This document shows positions 13,212 through 18,651 of a stretch of 18,651 nt of DNA, in pieces (the first letter of the stretch is position 1; each line of letters begins with the position of its first letter). Below the pieces are notes generated by a model that ran no database searches, was not told where the DNA came from, and was given only the letters and a program-made list of their open reading frames with translations. The stretch is from Anaerolineae bacterium (GTDB lineage: Bacteria; Chloroflexota; Anaerolineae; B4-G1). Both the position numbers and the translations under genes were made by a program. The DNA lies in contig JADHWW010000036.1 in the NCBI GenBank assembly GCA_016783285.1, positions 1 to 18,651 of the forward strand, read 5' to 3'.

Positions 13212-13247
13212 CGCTCCCCACCGCCGGATTGTCATCCGGTGGGAGCG
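13212..13247. other. Strong intergenic hairpin
   Basis: CGCTCCC (13212-13218) pairs with GGGAGCG (13241-13247), and the inner CCGGAT (13224-13229) pairs with ATCCGG (13234-13239) around a 4 nt loop, with a small bulge between. It lies between the reductase gene end and the protease gene start. No T-run follows on either strand, so a Rho-independent terminator is not shown. Confidence 0.5.
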
Positions 13248-13251
13248 CAAC

Positions 13252-13301
13252 TCTCTGACCGAGCCCCACCCGGCTGCGGTCGGAGACCTTGCCGAACGAA
13301 C
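13252..13301 (-). repeat. Intergenic hairpin repeat, copy B (single arm pair)
   Basis: Fifty bases identical to the reverse complement of 7395-7444, that is the full stem-loop without the extra 20 bp units. It lies 15 bp beyond the stop codon of the reductase gene. Confidence 0.85.
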
Positions 13302-13315
13302 TATTTGAAAGGGGC

Positions 13316-14257
13316 TCAAAGCGCGAACTGCACCTGGCCCCGTGCTCGCTGCTCCAGCGGCAGCAGGCTGTGATAGATGAAGGCGTGCAGCGGGGTGGCC
13401 ACTCCCACCTCCTGGCCCAGGCGCACCACCGCCCCGCTCTGCGTCTCCAGTTCCGAGGGTCTTCCCTCCATAATGTCCCGCTGCATCGAGGCTGTTCCAC
13501 CCGGCGGTAGGCTATTGATAAGAGCCATGGTCTGGCGGATGGTTTCCTCTGGCAGCCCGATCTCCCGCGCCCACGCCAGGGCCAGAATCTCGTGCATAGC
13601 CTGTTCCAGCATCTGGCGTGTCTCGGGCAGGCTGCGCAGCACCCCGGCCGGCGCGCGAGTCACTGCGCCCACTCCGCTGAACGAGGCGATGAACAGGAAC
13701 TTCTTCCACGTGGCGACCTGAATGTCCGGCGGAATTTCGGCCGTCACCCCTGCCCACGTGAAAGCCTCCCGCAGTCTTTCGGCTCGTTCGCTGGGACGGT
13801 CGTCTAACTCGCCCAGGGCGACGTAGGGCTCCAGCCCGGCGTGGCGGACGTGACCCGGTTCCACGACGAAACTGACGATTCTGCATAAACCGCCCAACAC
13901 GTGCTCGGCGCCCAGCACCGCCGCCAACTGAGATGGCGCTTCCACCCCGTTCTGCAGCGGCACCACGAACGTCTCCGGCCCGACCAGCGGGCGCATTGCC
14001 TGCGCCGCCTCTGTCACCTGCCAGGCCTTCACTCCCACCAGGACCGCGTCCACGACCCCTACCTGCGCCGGATCGTCGGTCGCCTGCACGGGCCGGACCA
14101 CAAAGTCGCCCTTGATGCTATCCACCCGCAGGCCCCGGTCGCGCAGAGCCCGCAACTGCTCCCCGCGGGCGATAAACACGACTTCCCCTCCAGCCTGGGC
14201 CAGCCGTCCGCCAAAGTAGCCACCCACGGCGCCTGTGCCAAATACCGCTATGCGCAT
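13316..14257 (-). CDS. panE: 2-dehydropantoate 2-reductase family protein (PanE/ApbA)
   Basis: A 313-residue NAD(P)H-dependent reductase of the PanE/ApbA family, which converts 2-dehydropantoate (ketopantoate) to pantoate for coenzyme A synthesis. The N-terminal Rossmann motif is GTGAVGGYFGG (7-17). VGVKAW (74-79) and LQNGVEAP (101-108) are family segments. WKKFLF (184-189) holds the likely catalytic lysine, and SMQRDIMEGRPSELE (257-271) is the substrate-binding C-terminal signature. The length is normal. The start at 14257 has GAGGAG 7 bp upstream. It lies 77 bp after the Nudix gene on the same strand, and no clear promoter is seen between, so they may be cotranscribed. Several paralogous ketoacid reductases share this fold, so the exact substrate is an inference. 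It is cytoplasmic. Confidence 0.9.
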   Translation of the reverse strand: MRIAVFGTGAVGGYFGGRLAQAGGEVVFIARGEQLRALRDRGLRVDSIKGDFVVRPVQATDDPAQVGVVDAVLVGVKAWQVTEAAQAMRPLVGPETFVVPLQNGVEAPSQLAAVLGAEHVLGGLCRIVSFVVEPGHVRHAGLEPYVALGELDDRPSERAERLREAFTWAGVTAEIPPDIQVATWKKFLFIASFSGVGAVTRAPAGVLRSLPETRQMLEQAMHEILALAWAREIGLPEETIRQTMALINSLPPGGTASMQRDIMEGRPSELETQSGAVVRLGQEVGVATPLHAFIYHSLLPLEQRARGQVQFAL

Positions 14258-14334
14258 GAGAATCTCCTCAATGGTTGATCGTCATTTCCGTCACCTCTTG
14301 GCGCATATTTCGCACCCTTCGATACAGATTCTTG

Positions 14335-14817
14335 TCAGCGTACATACGCTACATACGATACGTATGCTTCGATCGGTAGTAACGGTGCTCCCTGGCGATG
14401 TATCTTGATCAGTTCGACCATGTCGTCACTGCGCAACTTCAAACCGTCAAACTGGTCGGGGCGAAACCATTGTGCCTGAAGCGAATGTTCATCGCCGACT
14501 GTTTTCAGCGTTCCACCTGTTGCCTCGGCTACGAGGACAAAGCGCCATAGTTCGGTGGTGGGACACTGTCTACTTTGCCCACGTGGAATCACGTGCTTGA
14601 TGCGCAAGAGATGGCGAGGTTCAACGACCAGGCCCGTTTCTTCTTCCGTTTCCCGCTTCGCGGCTTCAACGATGCTTTCGCCCGGTTCGACGACACCGGC
14701 GGGGATGTACCACGGGTAGCCGCGTTCTGGCATTGCCTCTTGGATGAGCACATAACGACCGCTGTTTTCGACCAGGACCAGCACGATGGCGTAGATTGGG
14801 ACCGCAACTCTTGTCAT
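14335..14817 (-). CDS. Nudix hydrolase
   Basis: A 160-residue cytoplasmic Nudix protein. The Nudix box is complete (residues 41-63): Gly41, Glu47, Arg55-Glu56, Glu59-Glu60, Gly62, with Thr57 where a hydrophobic residue is usual. These enzymes hydrolyse nucleoside diphosphates linked to another group; the substrate is not evident. The late HSLQAQWFRPDQFDGL resembles the strand that closes the fold in ADP-ribose and NTP pyrophosphohydrolases. ATG at 14817 is chosen because a near-consensus promoter ends 7 bp before it. The longer TTG start at 14853 would place translation start inside the -35 box. The last residues (YVSYVAYVR) come from a short CGTATGTA repeat, so the true C-terminus may have been extended. 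Confidence 0.88.
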   Translation of the reverse strand: MTRVAVPIYAIVLVLVENSGRYVLIQEAMPERGYPWYIPAGVVEPGESIVEAAKRETEEETGLVVEPRHLLRIKHVIPRGQSRQCPTTELWRFVLVAEATGGTLKTVGDEHSLQAQWFRPDQFDGLKLRSDDMVELIKIHRQGAPLLPIEAYVSYVAYVR

Positions 14818-14824
14818 GCCTTTC

Positions 14825-14853
14825 AGTATAGGGCAAGCGCACGAGAGAGTCAA
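14825..14853 (-). promoter_or_regulatory. Sigma-70-type promoter giving a leaderless Nudix transcript
   Basis: On the minus strand TTGACT (14853-14848), an exact 17 bp spacer and TATACT (14830-14825) lie 7 bp before the ATG at 14817. The predicted start point therefore falls on or beside the A of the ATG, leaving no room for a ribosome site. Confidence 0.7.
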
Positions 14854-14859
14854 GTGTCC

Positions 14860-14978
14860 CAGGCTGCTTGACTGCTCTCAGCCCTCGTCCCCGAGGGCGT
14901 CTTGTGTTAGGCATCGCCTTGCCTGGTCCGCCCCTGAGACAGGGGCTGTGAGCATAGTATGTCACAGGCTGCTTGACT
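14860..14978. other. Divergent intergenic region with 14 bp direct repeats and three hairpins
   Basis: The repeat CAGGCTGCTTGACT is exact at 14860-14873 and 14965-14978; the second copy carries the -35 of the rightward promoter. Between them are hairpins GCCCTCG/CGAGGGC (14881-14898, loop 4), AGGCA/TGCCT (14909-14924) and GCCCCTG/CAGGGGC (14930-14946, loop 3). The hairpins could isolate the two divergent promoters or fold in a transcript reading through; neither is shown. Confidence 0.5.
14946..14967. promoter_or_regulatory. Candidate operator, CTGTGA-N10-TCACAG
   Basis: A perfect 6 bp inverted repeat with a 10 bp spacer ends 5 bp before the -35 of the rightward promoter, where an activator would bind. 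The half-sites equal those of CRP/FNR-family sites, but the spacer is 10 instead of 6. An inner CATA-G-TATG is also nearly symmetric. This is a candidate only. Confidence 0.3.
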
Positions 14979-15000
14979 TCCGGGAGCAAACGGTTATAAT
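14973..15000 (+). promoter_or_regulatory. Sigma-70-type promoter for the hypothetical gene
   Basis: TTGACT (14973-14978), a 16 bp spacer and a perfect TATAAT (14995-15000). The start would fall near 15007, about 30 nt before the GTG at 15037. It is divergent from the Nudix promoter. Confidence 0.65.
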
Positions 15001-15036
15001 GCCTCCACTGTGTTTCTTTCAGGCAAGAGGACAACT

Positions 15037-15492
15037 GTGTTCTCACTCCACGCGCTGCGGCGCAAGGTCACTCTCGAGGCCCTGGCTGGCTTGCAGCCCC
15101 TCCTGTTGCTGCAAATGCTGGTGGGCGTCTCGCAGACTGTGAACAGCAGCGTCTCGCGCTCGCGGGCGCTGGCTCGTACGCTGTTCCTGAGCGGCCAGCA
15201 GCGGTTGGGCGATTTACTGGCCGCCGCGCCGCGCCTGCATCTGTCGCTGGAGCAGGTGCTGGAGGTTTGCCGTTCCGGCGATACGGAACGCTCGCCGGAG
15301 GAGACCGCTGCTCAGGCGTTGGTCGAACTGTGCCTGGGATTGATGCTCCAGTTGATGGCGGAAGATGACCGCCAACGTTGTACCATTGTGATGCCGTCTG
15401 GACGGCACACGGTTTCGTCTTCATGTTTCCTCTCCTCTCCCCGATCTCGCCTGCCCACGGCGCGATCCTGTCTCCACCTTCCCCTGGCCTGA
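15037..15492 (+). CDS. Hypothetical protein
   Basis: A 151-residue protein that I do not recognise. Codons have strong G/C bias at third positions and a clear promoter precedes it, so the gene is likely real. Residues about 1-115 are predicted mostly helical and leucine-rich (EALAGLQPLLLLQMLVGVSQ, then RALARTLFLSGQQRLGDLLAA and a second helical half, TAAQALVELCLGLMLQLMAE). This suggests a compact helical or coiled domain rather than a membrane protein. GTG at 15037 is chosen for its GAGG at a 6 bp spacing; GTG at 15010 would be a leaderless alternative adding nine residues. The last 35 or so residues (Ser/Arg/Leu-rich) look less like protein and follow a GCCGTC-TG-GACGGC hairpin at 15393-15406, so the original C-terminus may have been lost. 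Confidence 0.6.
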   Translation: MFSLHALRRKVTLEALAGLQPLLLLQMLVGVSQTVNSSVSRSRALARTLFLSGQQRLGDLLAAAPRLHLSLEQVLEVCRSGDTERSPEETAAQALVELCLGLMLQLMAEDDRQRCTIVMPSGRHTVSSSCFLSSPRSRLPTARSCLHLPLA

Positions 15493-15508
15493 TGGCCCCC
15501 TGTTTCGT

Positions 15509-15581
15509 ATTGGGGACGCAGATTAACGCCGATCTACGCTGATTCTTCGATTTATCTGCGGGAATCTGCGTGCATCTACGT
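15509..15581 (+). repeat. ACGCAGATT-type palindromic repeat, copy 2
   Basis: Terminal inverted repeats ACGCAGATT (15516-15524) and AATCTGCGT (15563-15571) enclose a stretch containing further related words such as ATCTACGCTGATT. It is a diverged relative of 13109-13170. Confidence 0.65.
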
Positions 15582-15595
15582 CCTGATCAAAGGCC

Positions 15596-15700
15596 GCCGT
15601 TGGGCGAAGGTCTCTGCCGTTGGGCGAAGGTCTCTGCCGTTGGGCGAAGGTCTCTGACCGAGCCCCTCCGGCTGCGGTCGGAGACCTTGCCGAACAAACC
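15596..15700 (-). repeat. Intergenic hairpin repeat, copy C, with three 20 bp direct repeats
   Basis: Three exact 20 bp units GCCGTTGGGCGAAGGTCTCT (15596-15615, 15616-15635, 15636-15655) are followed by the stem-loop (15651-15700). This is the reverse complement of copy A's plan, with unit-specific changes (GGC here, GTC in copy A). It ends 44 bp before the radical SAM start codon. Confidence 0.85.
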
Positions 15701-15744
15701 ATCACTGCGCTGCAACCGTTGAGTATTCCCGATAGGAGGACACC

Positions 15745-17343
15745 ATGAAGATCCGATTGATCGAGCCCAGGGCTCCTGGGCTGAACGTTTTTGACCGGGC
15801 GCGGTTGCCGCGCCTGGGCCTGCCGCTGCTGGGCCAGTTGCTGGCCGAGCGCGGCCACGATGTGCGCATCTACGTCGAGACGCTGGCCCCCGTTGACTGG
15901 GCCGACGTCGCGGAAGCCGGCCTGGTGGGCTTCTCCAGCACCACCGCGACCACGCCGGTGGCCTACGAGTTGGCCGGCCGGGTGCGCGACCTGGGCATCC
16001 CAACCGTCATCGGCGGCTCGCACGTCACTTTTCTGCCCGCTCTTGCGCTGCAGCACTGTGACTTCGTCGTGCGCAGGGAGGGGCAGGTGACGCTGCTGGA
16101 ACTGGTGGACGCGCTGGAGGGCCGCACTGAACTTACCCGCATCGCGGGCCTGTCGTACCGCGACGCGGCGGGACAGCCGGTACACAACCCCGACCGTCCC
16201 CCCTGCACGCAGGAGCAGTTCGCGGCGCTGCCTCACCCGGCCCTGCACCTGATCGTCGGTCACGAACGTATGACCAACGTGCCGATCATGACCCAGTGGG
16301 GGTGTCCCTACGCCTGTGATTTCTGCGCCGTCATCCGCCTGTTTGGCCGGCGGGTGCGTGCTCGCCCCGTCGAGGACGTACTGGCCGAACTGGAGGCCTA
16401 TCGCGGCCGTGGGTCGGTCTTCTTCTACGACGACAACTTTGTCGTGGACAAGGCGCGCACCCGGGCGCTGTTGCGGGGGATGATCGAGCGCGGCCTGACG
16501 GTCCCCTGGTCGGCGCAGATGCGCGCAGGGGTGATCTACAAGGACAAGCGGAGCGGGGAACTGGACCACGAGTTGCTCGGCTTGATGCACGACTCCGGCT
16601 GCAAGATGGTCTACTGCGGCTTCGAGTCGGTCAACCCGGACACGCTGGTCATCTACAATAAGCACCAGGACGTGCGGGACATCCGCGAGAGCGTGCGCGT
16701 CTTCCACGACTATGGCATCCACGTGCACGGCATGTTCGCGCTGGGTGCGGACACCGATGACGTAGGGATCTTCCGGCGGACGGCGGACTTTGCGCTGCGC
16801 AACGAGATTGACACGGTGCAGTTTCTGATGTTGATTCCTATCCCGGGCACGCCGCTATATGAGCGTATGGTCGCGCAGGGCCGGTTGCTGACAGACGACT
16901 GGAGTCTGTACGACGGGCACCATTGCGTCACTCAACCGGCGCTGATGAGCCCCTACGAGTTACAGGTGGGCACTATACGGGCGATGGCGCGCTTCTACTC
17001 CACTCGCCGGGCGCTGCGCCTGCTCATCTCCAGCGTGACCCACAACCTGCCGTTTCTGCTGAAACTGCTGTGGCGCGAGCGAAGGCTGCGGCTGCAACTG
17101 CCGCGTGTGGCACTGCTCTCGCTGATTCCCGCCCGGCGCTCGGAAGTGTTGGACATCCTACAGGGGGCGCTGCCACGCGAGGCATGGAAACGGTTGCAGG
17201 ACATGCTGGTCGTGCCGCTGCTGCGGCTGTACGGGCGCGGCCACATCCGGCAGTGGGTGCGACAGGCTCGCTCGCGGGCCTACGTGGAGCACTTGCGCCG
17301 GCTGGTGAGGCCGCGCCGTCGGCGGGCGGTCGGTGCATCGTGA
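15745..17343 (+). CDS. B12-binding-type radical SAM protein
   Basis: A 532-residue protein with an N-terminal Rossmann-like cobalamin-binding-type domain (about 1-150; GFSSTTATT and TVIGGSHVTFLP). The radical SAM domain (about 175-400) has its cluster motif CPYACDFC (Cys187, Cys191, Cys194), followed by YDDNF, YCGFES and IPIPGTPLYERM, as in BchE-like enzymes. The C-terminal 150 residues are helical and strongly basic, ending RPRRRRAVGAS. Family members methylate or rearrange carbon centres in cofactor, lipid or natural product pathways; the substrate is unknown here. The DxHxxG motif for base-off cobalamin binding is not visible, so cobalamin may bind base-on or not at all. AGGAGG lies 5 bp before the ATG. 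The stop overlaps a possible GTG start (GTGA at 17340-17343). Confidence 0.92.
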   Translation: MKIRLIEPRAPGLNVFDRARLPRLGLPLLGQLLAERGHDVRIYVETLAPVDWADVAEAGLVGFSSTTATTPVAYELAGRVRDLGIPTVIGGSHVTFLPALALQHCDFVVRREGQVTLLELVDALEGRTELTRIAGLSYRDAAGQPVHNPDRPPCTQEQFAALPHPALHLIVGHERMTNVPIMTQWGCPYACDFCAVIRLFGRRVRARPVEDVLAELEAYRGRGSVFFYDDNFVVDKARTRALLRGMIERGLTVPWSAQMRAGVIYKDKRSGELDHELLGLMHDSGCKMVYCGFESVNPDTLVIYNKHQDVRDIRESVRVFHDYGIHVHGMFALGADTDDVGIFRRTADFALRNEIDTVQFLMLIPIPGTPLYERMVAQGRLLTDDWSLYDGHHCVTQPALMSPYELQVGTIRAMARFYSTRRALRLLISSVTHNLPFLLKLLWRERRLRLQLPRVALLSLIPARRSEVLDILQGALPREAWKRLQDMLVVPLLRLYGRGHIRQWVRQARSRAYVEHLRRLVRPRRRRAVGAS

Positions 17344-17472
17344 GTGGGGGACGGGTGACCGAAGCGGCGCCGGGCATTTCCCCGCCTCGAAAAAACCGGG
17401 GATGCGACCGAGATCGGGGCGCTGCTGGTCGAACACATGGACGGGGTGCTGGAGGCGGCAATACCTCGATAA
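17340..17472 (+). pseudogene. Possible frameshifted small coding remnant after the radical SAM gene
   Basis: A GTG at 17340 overlaps the radical SAM stop in the coupling arrangement GTGA. Its frame runs to a run of six A at 17390-17395. If that run had five A, the reading would continue as GDATEIGALLVEHMDGVLE and stop at TAA 17470-17472, with coding-like third-position G/C. A further coding-like segment (QYLDNLYRRPFAALVILHG) follows in another frame to about 17520. I recognise no family. It may be a decayed gene or a base-call error. Confidence 0.25.
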
Positions 17473-17782
17473 CCTGTACCGCCGTCCGTTCGCCGCCCTG
17501 GTCATCCTGCACGGAACAAGCGACGGTGTACGCACCTGCTTGGGGAAAAGGGTACTCCCACTGGGTTGCGAAATCAGACAGTGGCGTAAGATGGCATCGC
17601 CTGATATATCACCGGCCGGTTTGTTCCCCCTTCCCACCAGCAATTCCCGTTTTAGCATCGTTGCCACGTGATATGGCATCGTAGTGGCGACTTTAGTCGC
17701 TGGTTGCGCGGCCCAAACGACTAAAGTCGTTACTACGAACCCCATAACGGGAATTGCTGTACCATCTTAGGAGTTGACCACA
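17344..17782. other. Gene-poor stretch
   Basis: Apart from the possible frameshifted remnant (to about 17520) and the nested palindrome (17638-17759), I see no supported gene, promoter or RNA here. The longest plus-strand ORF (17333-17671) has no recognisable features and overlaps both the radical SAM end and the palindrome's left end. Confidence 0.5.
17638..17759. mobile_element. Nested palindromic element (MITE/REP-like)
   Basis: The outer ends CAGCAATTCCCGTT (17638-17651) and AACGGGAATTGCTG (17746-17759) are perfect 14 bp inverted repeats. Inside, CGTAGTGGCGACTTTAGTCG (17680-17699) and CGACTAAAGTCGTTACTACG (17718-17737) are inverted with 18 of 20 matches, and each inner arm carries its own small palindrome GACTTTAGTC. 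No coding capacity and no obvious target duplication. Confidence 0.7.
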
Positions 17783-17923
17783 ATGGCACACAATGCCGAT
17801 GACAGCGGTTTCGACCAACCGAGCCTGGACGAGTTGATCTCTGGCTGGGTTCAGTGGGCTGTCCGCAGGCTACCTGCGGCTCCTGGTCAGCCGGGGGGAC
17901 ATCTGGGGGGTGGAAGGGAGTAG
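17783..17923 (+). CDS. Small ORF, possibly the truncated start of a lost gene
   Basis: A 46-codon ORF starting MAHNADDSGFDQPSLDELIS, with GGAG 9 bp before the ATG and G/C-biased codons. It then reads GWVQWAVRRLPA and ends in low-complexity Gly. The stop TAG (17921-17923) belongs to the GGGAGTA heptanucleotide array that begins at 17916. The N-terminal part looks like genuine protein (acidic start, amphipathic segment). It may be a real small protein or a gene whose remainder was replaced by the repeat. I recognise no family. Confidence 0.35.
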   Translation: MAHNADDSGFDQPSLDELISGWVQWAVRRLPAAPGQPGGHLGGGRE

Positions 17924-17950
17924 GGAGTAAGGAGTAGGGAGTAGGAGAAG
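17916..17950. repeat. Heptanucleotide array GGGAGTA
   Basis: Five contiguous units: GGGAGTA, GGGAGTA, AGGAGTA, GGGAGTA, GGAGAAG. It supplies the stop codon of the small ORF before it and lies 54 bp from the end of the DUF362 gene. Confidence 0.7.
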
Positions 17951-18004
17951 CCTGATGGAATTGTGGAAATGATGGGATAGCACAATGAACGTGCTTTCTT
18001 GAGT

Positions 18005-18651
18005 CTACTCCTGCTGCAGGATCTGCTGAATCTCTCCGGCATAAGCCGCGCTCTCCGGGTCGTCGGTGATGAGTTCGATCTTCTCGGGACCATCCACGCC
18101 CAGACCCAACTCCACGGCGCGGGCGATCTGTTCTTGCTGGAAGATGGACCCCTGGCTGACGGCTGGCGTGGTGCCGAAATAGCGCAGCATGGCCACACCG
18201 ACGGCATCAATGGCCACGCGGTCGGTGCCGGCCAGGATGACCTGGGCGGCGACCCGTTTACCCCGATCTGGCCCGCCATCCACGAAGGCTTCGACGCCAT
18301 CCACTACGATCAGAGCGGGCTGATAGGCGACGTTGATCTCGGCGATCATGTGTCGCTGATGGGGCGAACTATGAAGTTCTCTCATGTAGTCGTACCGCTC
18401 TCCCGGCACCGATTTGGCAACCAGCCCGACGGAGTTCTTGAGAGATATGGTGAAGTGTCCGCCGTAGCGATGGGTCTTCAGACAGCAGGTCTGGATCACG
18501 CCATCGGCTTCGAGTACCGGTCGGGCCACGGCGAACCCATTTTGCCAGTGGCTTCCCTCGACCTGCATCATCTCCCAGCCACTGGCGTCCAGTTCGTCGA
18601 ACACGACGACGTCGAAGCCCAACTCGTCGGCCAAACGGAAGACACCTTTTT
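18005..18651 (-). CDS. DUF362 domain protein, N-terminus cut by window edge
   Basis: The visible 215 residues are the C-terminal part of a DUF362 protein; the frame is open to the right edge, so the TTG at 18634 is not taken as the start. Typical segments are CLKTHRYGGHFTISLKNSVG, VDGVEAFVDGGPDRGK and the late GTDRVAIDAVGVAMLRYFG. The domain occurs alone or with ferredoxin-like domains, and its function is not established. Two adjacent cysteines (QTCCLKTH) precede the conserved Lys-Thr. No Fe-S ferredoxin motif is present in the visible part, so none follows the domain at the C-terminus. The C-terminal helix (ESAAYAGEIQQILQQE) is acidic. There is no signal or membrane segment in view. It is isolated from neighbours by the degraded region to the left. 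Confidence 0.88.
   Translation of the reverse strand, partial: KGVFRLADELGFDVVVFDELDASGWEMMQVEGSHWQNGFAVARPVLEADGVIQTCCLKTHRYGGHFTISLKNSVGLVAKSVPGERYDYMRELHSSPHQRHMIAEINVAYQPALIVVDGVEAFVDGGPDRGKRVAAQVILAGTDRVAIDAVGVAMLRYFGTTPAVSQGSIFQQEQIARAVELGLGVDGPEKIELITDDPESAAYAGEIQQILQQE

Noticed and set aside
13212..13247. Rho-independent terminator after the reductase gene
   Set aside because: The hairpin is strong, but no T-run follows on either strand.
14335..14360. CGTATGTA repeats at the Nudix C-terminus as a separate mobile repeat
   Set aside because: Only two short words are present, and no second locus was seen in the window.
15596..15655. Three 20 bp repeats resembling a small CRISPR array
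   Set aside because: The units are directly contiguous with no spacers, and they are arm copies of a hairpin repeat found elsewhere; no cas gene is present.
15523..16728. 401-codon minus-strand ORF
   Set aside because: It is antisense to the radical SAM gene and reads through intergenic repeats; its composition is that of a high-GC shadow frame.
17887..18300. 137-codon minus-strand ORF
   Set aside because: It overlaps the DUF362 gene in another frame, and its end is heptamer repeat translation.
1..18651. tRNA, rRNA or riboswitch genes
   Set aside because: No cloverleaf, rRNA core or conserved riboswitch motif was recognised on either strand by eye.

Overview
The window looks like part of a chromosome from an uncultured, GC-rich member of the Chloroflexota (Anaerolineae-like). 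The evidence is indirect. It includes Pro/Thr 'PTPVPTATP'-type tails, a large secreted C25 protease ending in a 'HLPLLIRS'-like tail, DUF4058, DUF4230 and G5/PD40 proteins, and an unusual load of short dispersed repeats. No marker gene or RNA gene is present, so the taxonomic call is inference.

Layout. (1) 3-1896, plus strand: the 3' part of a membrane-anchored endonuclease/exonuclease/phosphatase protein, then a DUF4058 protein. (2) 7297-1939, minus strand: a four-gene run of G5/PD40 lipoprotein, O-antigen-ligase-like membrane protein, DUF4230 protein and macro-domain protein. Gaps are 41-58 bp, so this is probably one transcript; it points to the cell envelope, with the macro protein as an apparent passenger. 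(3) 12202-7556, minus strand: a 1548-residue secreted gingipain-like (C25) protease behind a clear sigma-70-type promoter. Upstream lies a membrane-anchored trypsin-like protease (13091-12294). (4) 14817-13316, minus strand: a Nudix hydrolase and a PanE/ApbA-family reductase. (5) A divergent regulatory region at 14818-15036, then a hypothetical protein and a B12-binding-type radical SAM protein on the plus strand. (6) 17340-18004: a degraded stretch with a frameshifted remnant, a nested palindromic element and a 46-codon ORF that ends in a repeat. (7) A DUF362 protein running off the right edge.

The most striking content is the repeats. A roughly 77 bp palindromic element with terminal inverted repeats occurs as two identical copies in two adjacent genes. 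Each copy is flanked by direct repeats of 11 or 9 bp, and each adds exactly 87 bp (29 codons). Both are read in the one frame of six that is fully open, so both proteins carry the same inserted peptide. Both copies landed inside older repeats: a heptanucleotide array in one gene and a 33 bp tandem repeat in the other. This resembles protein-coding palindromic elements such as those described in Rickettsia, but here with visible target duplications. Heptanucleotide arrays, a C7-AAT-G7 palindrome family, an intergenic hairpin family with triplicated 20 bp arms, an ACGCAGATT-ended palindrome family and a GACTTTAGTC-type nested palindrome complete the set.

Three promoters share the -35 hexamer TTGACT. 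At least two transcripts, for the lipoprotein and the Nudix hydrolase, appear leaderless or nearly so.
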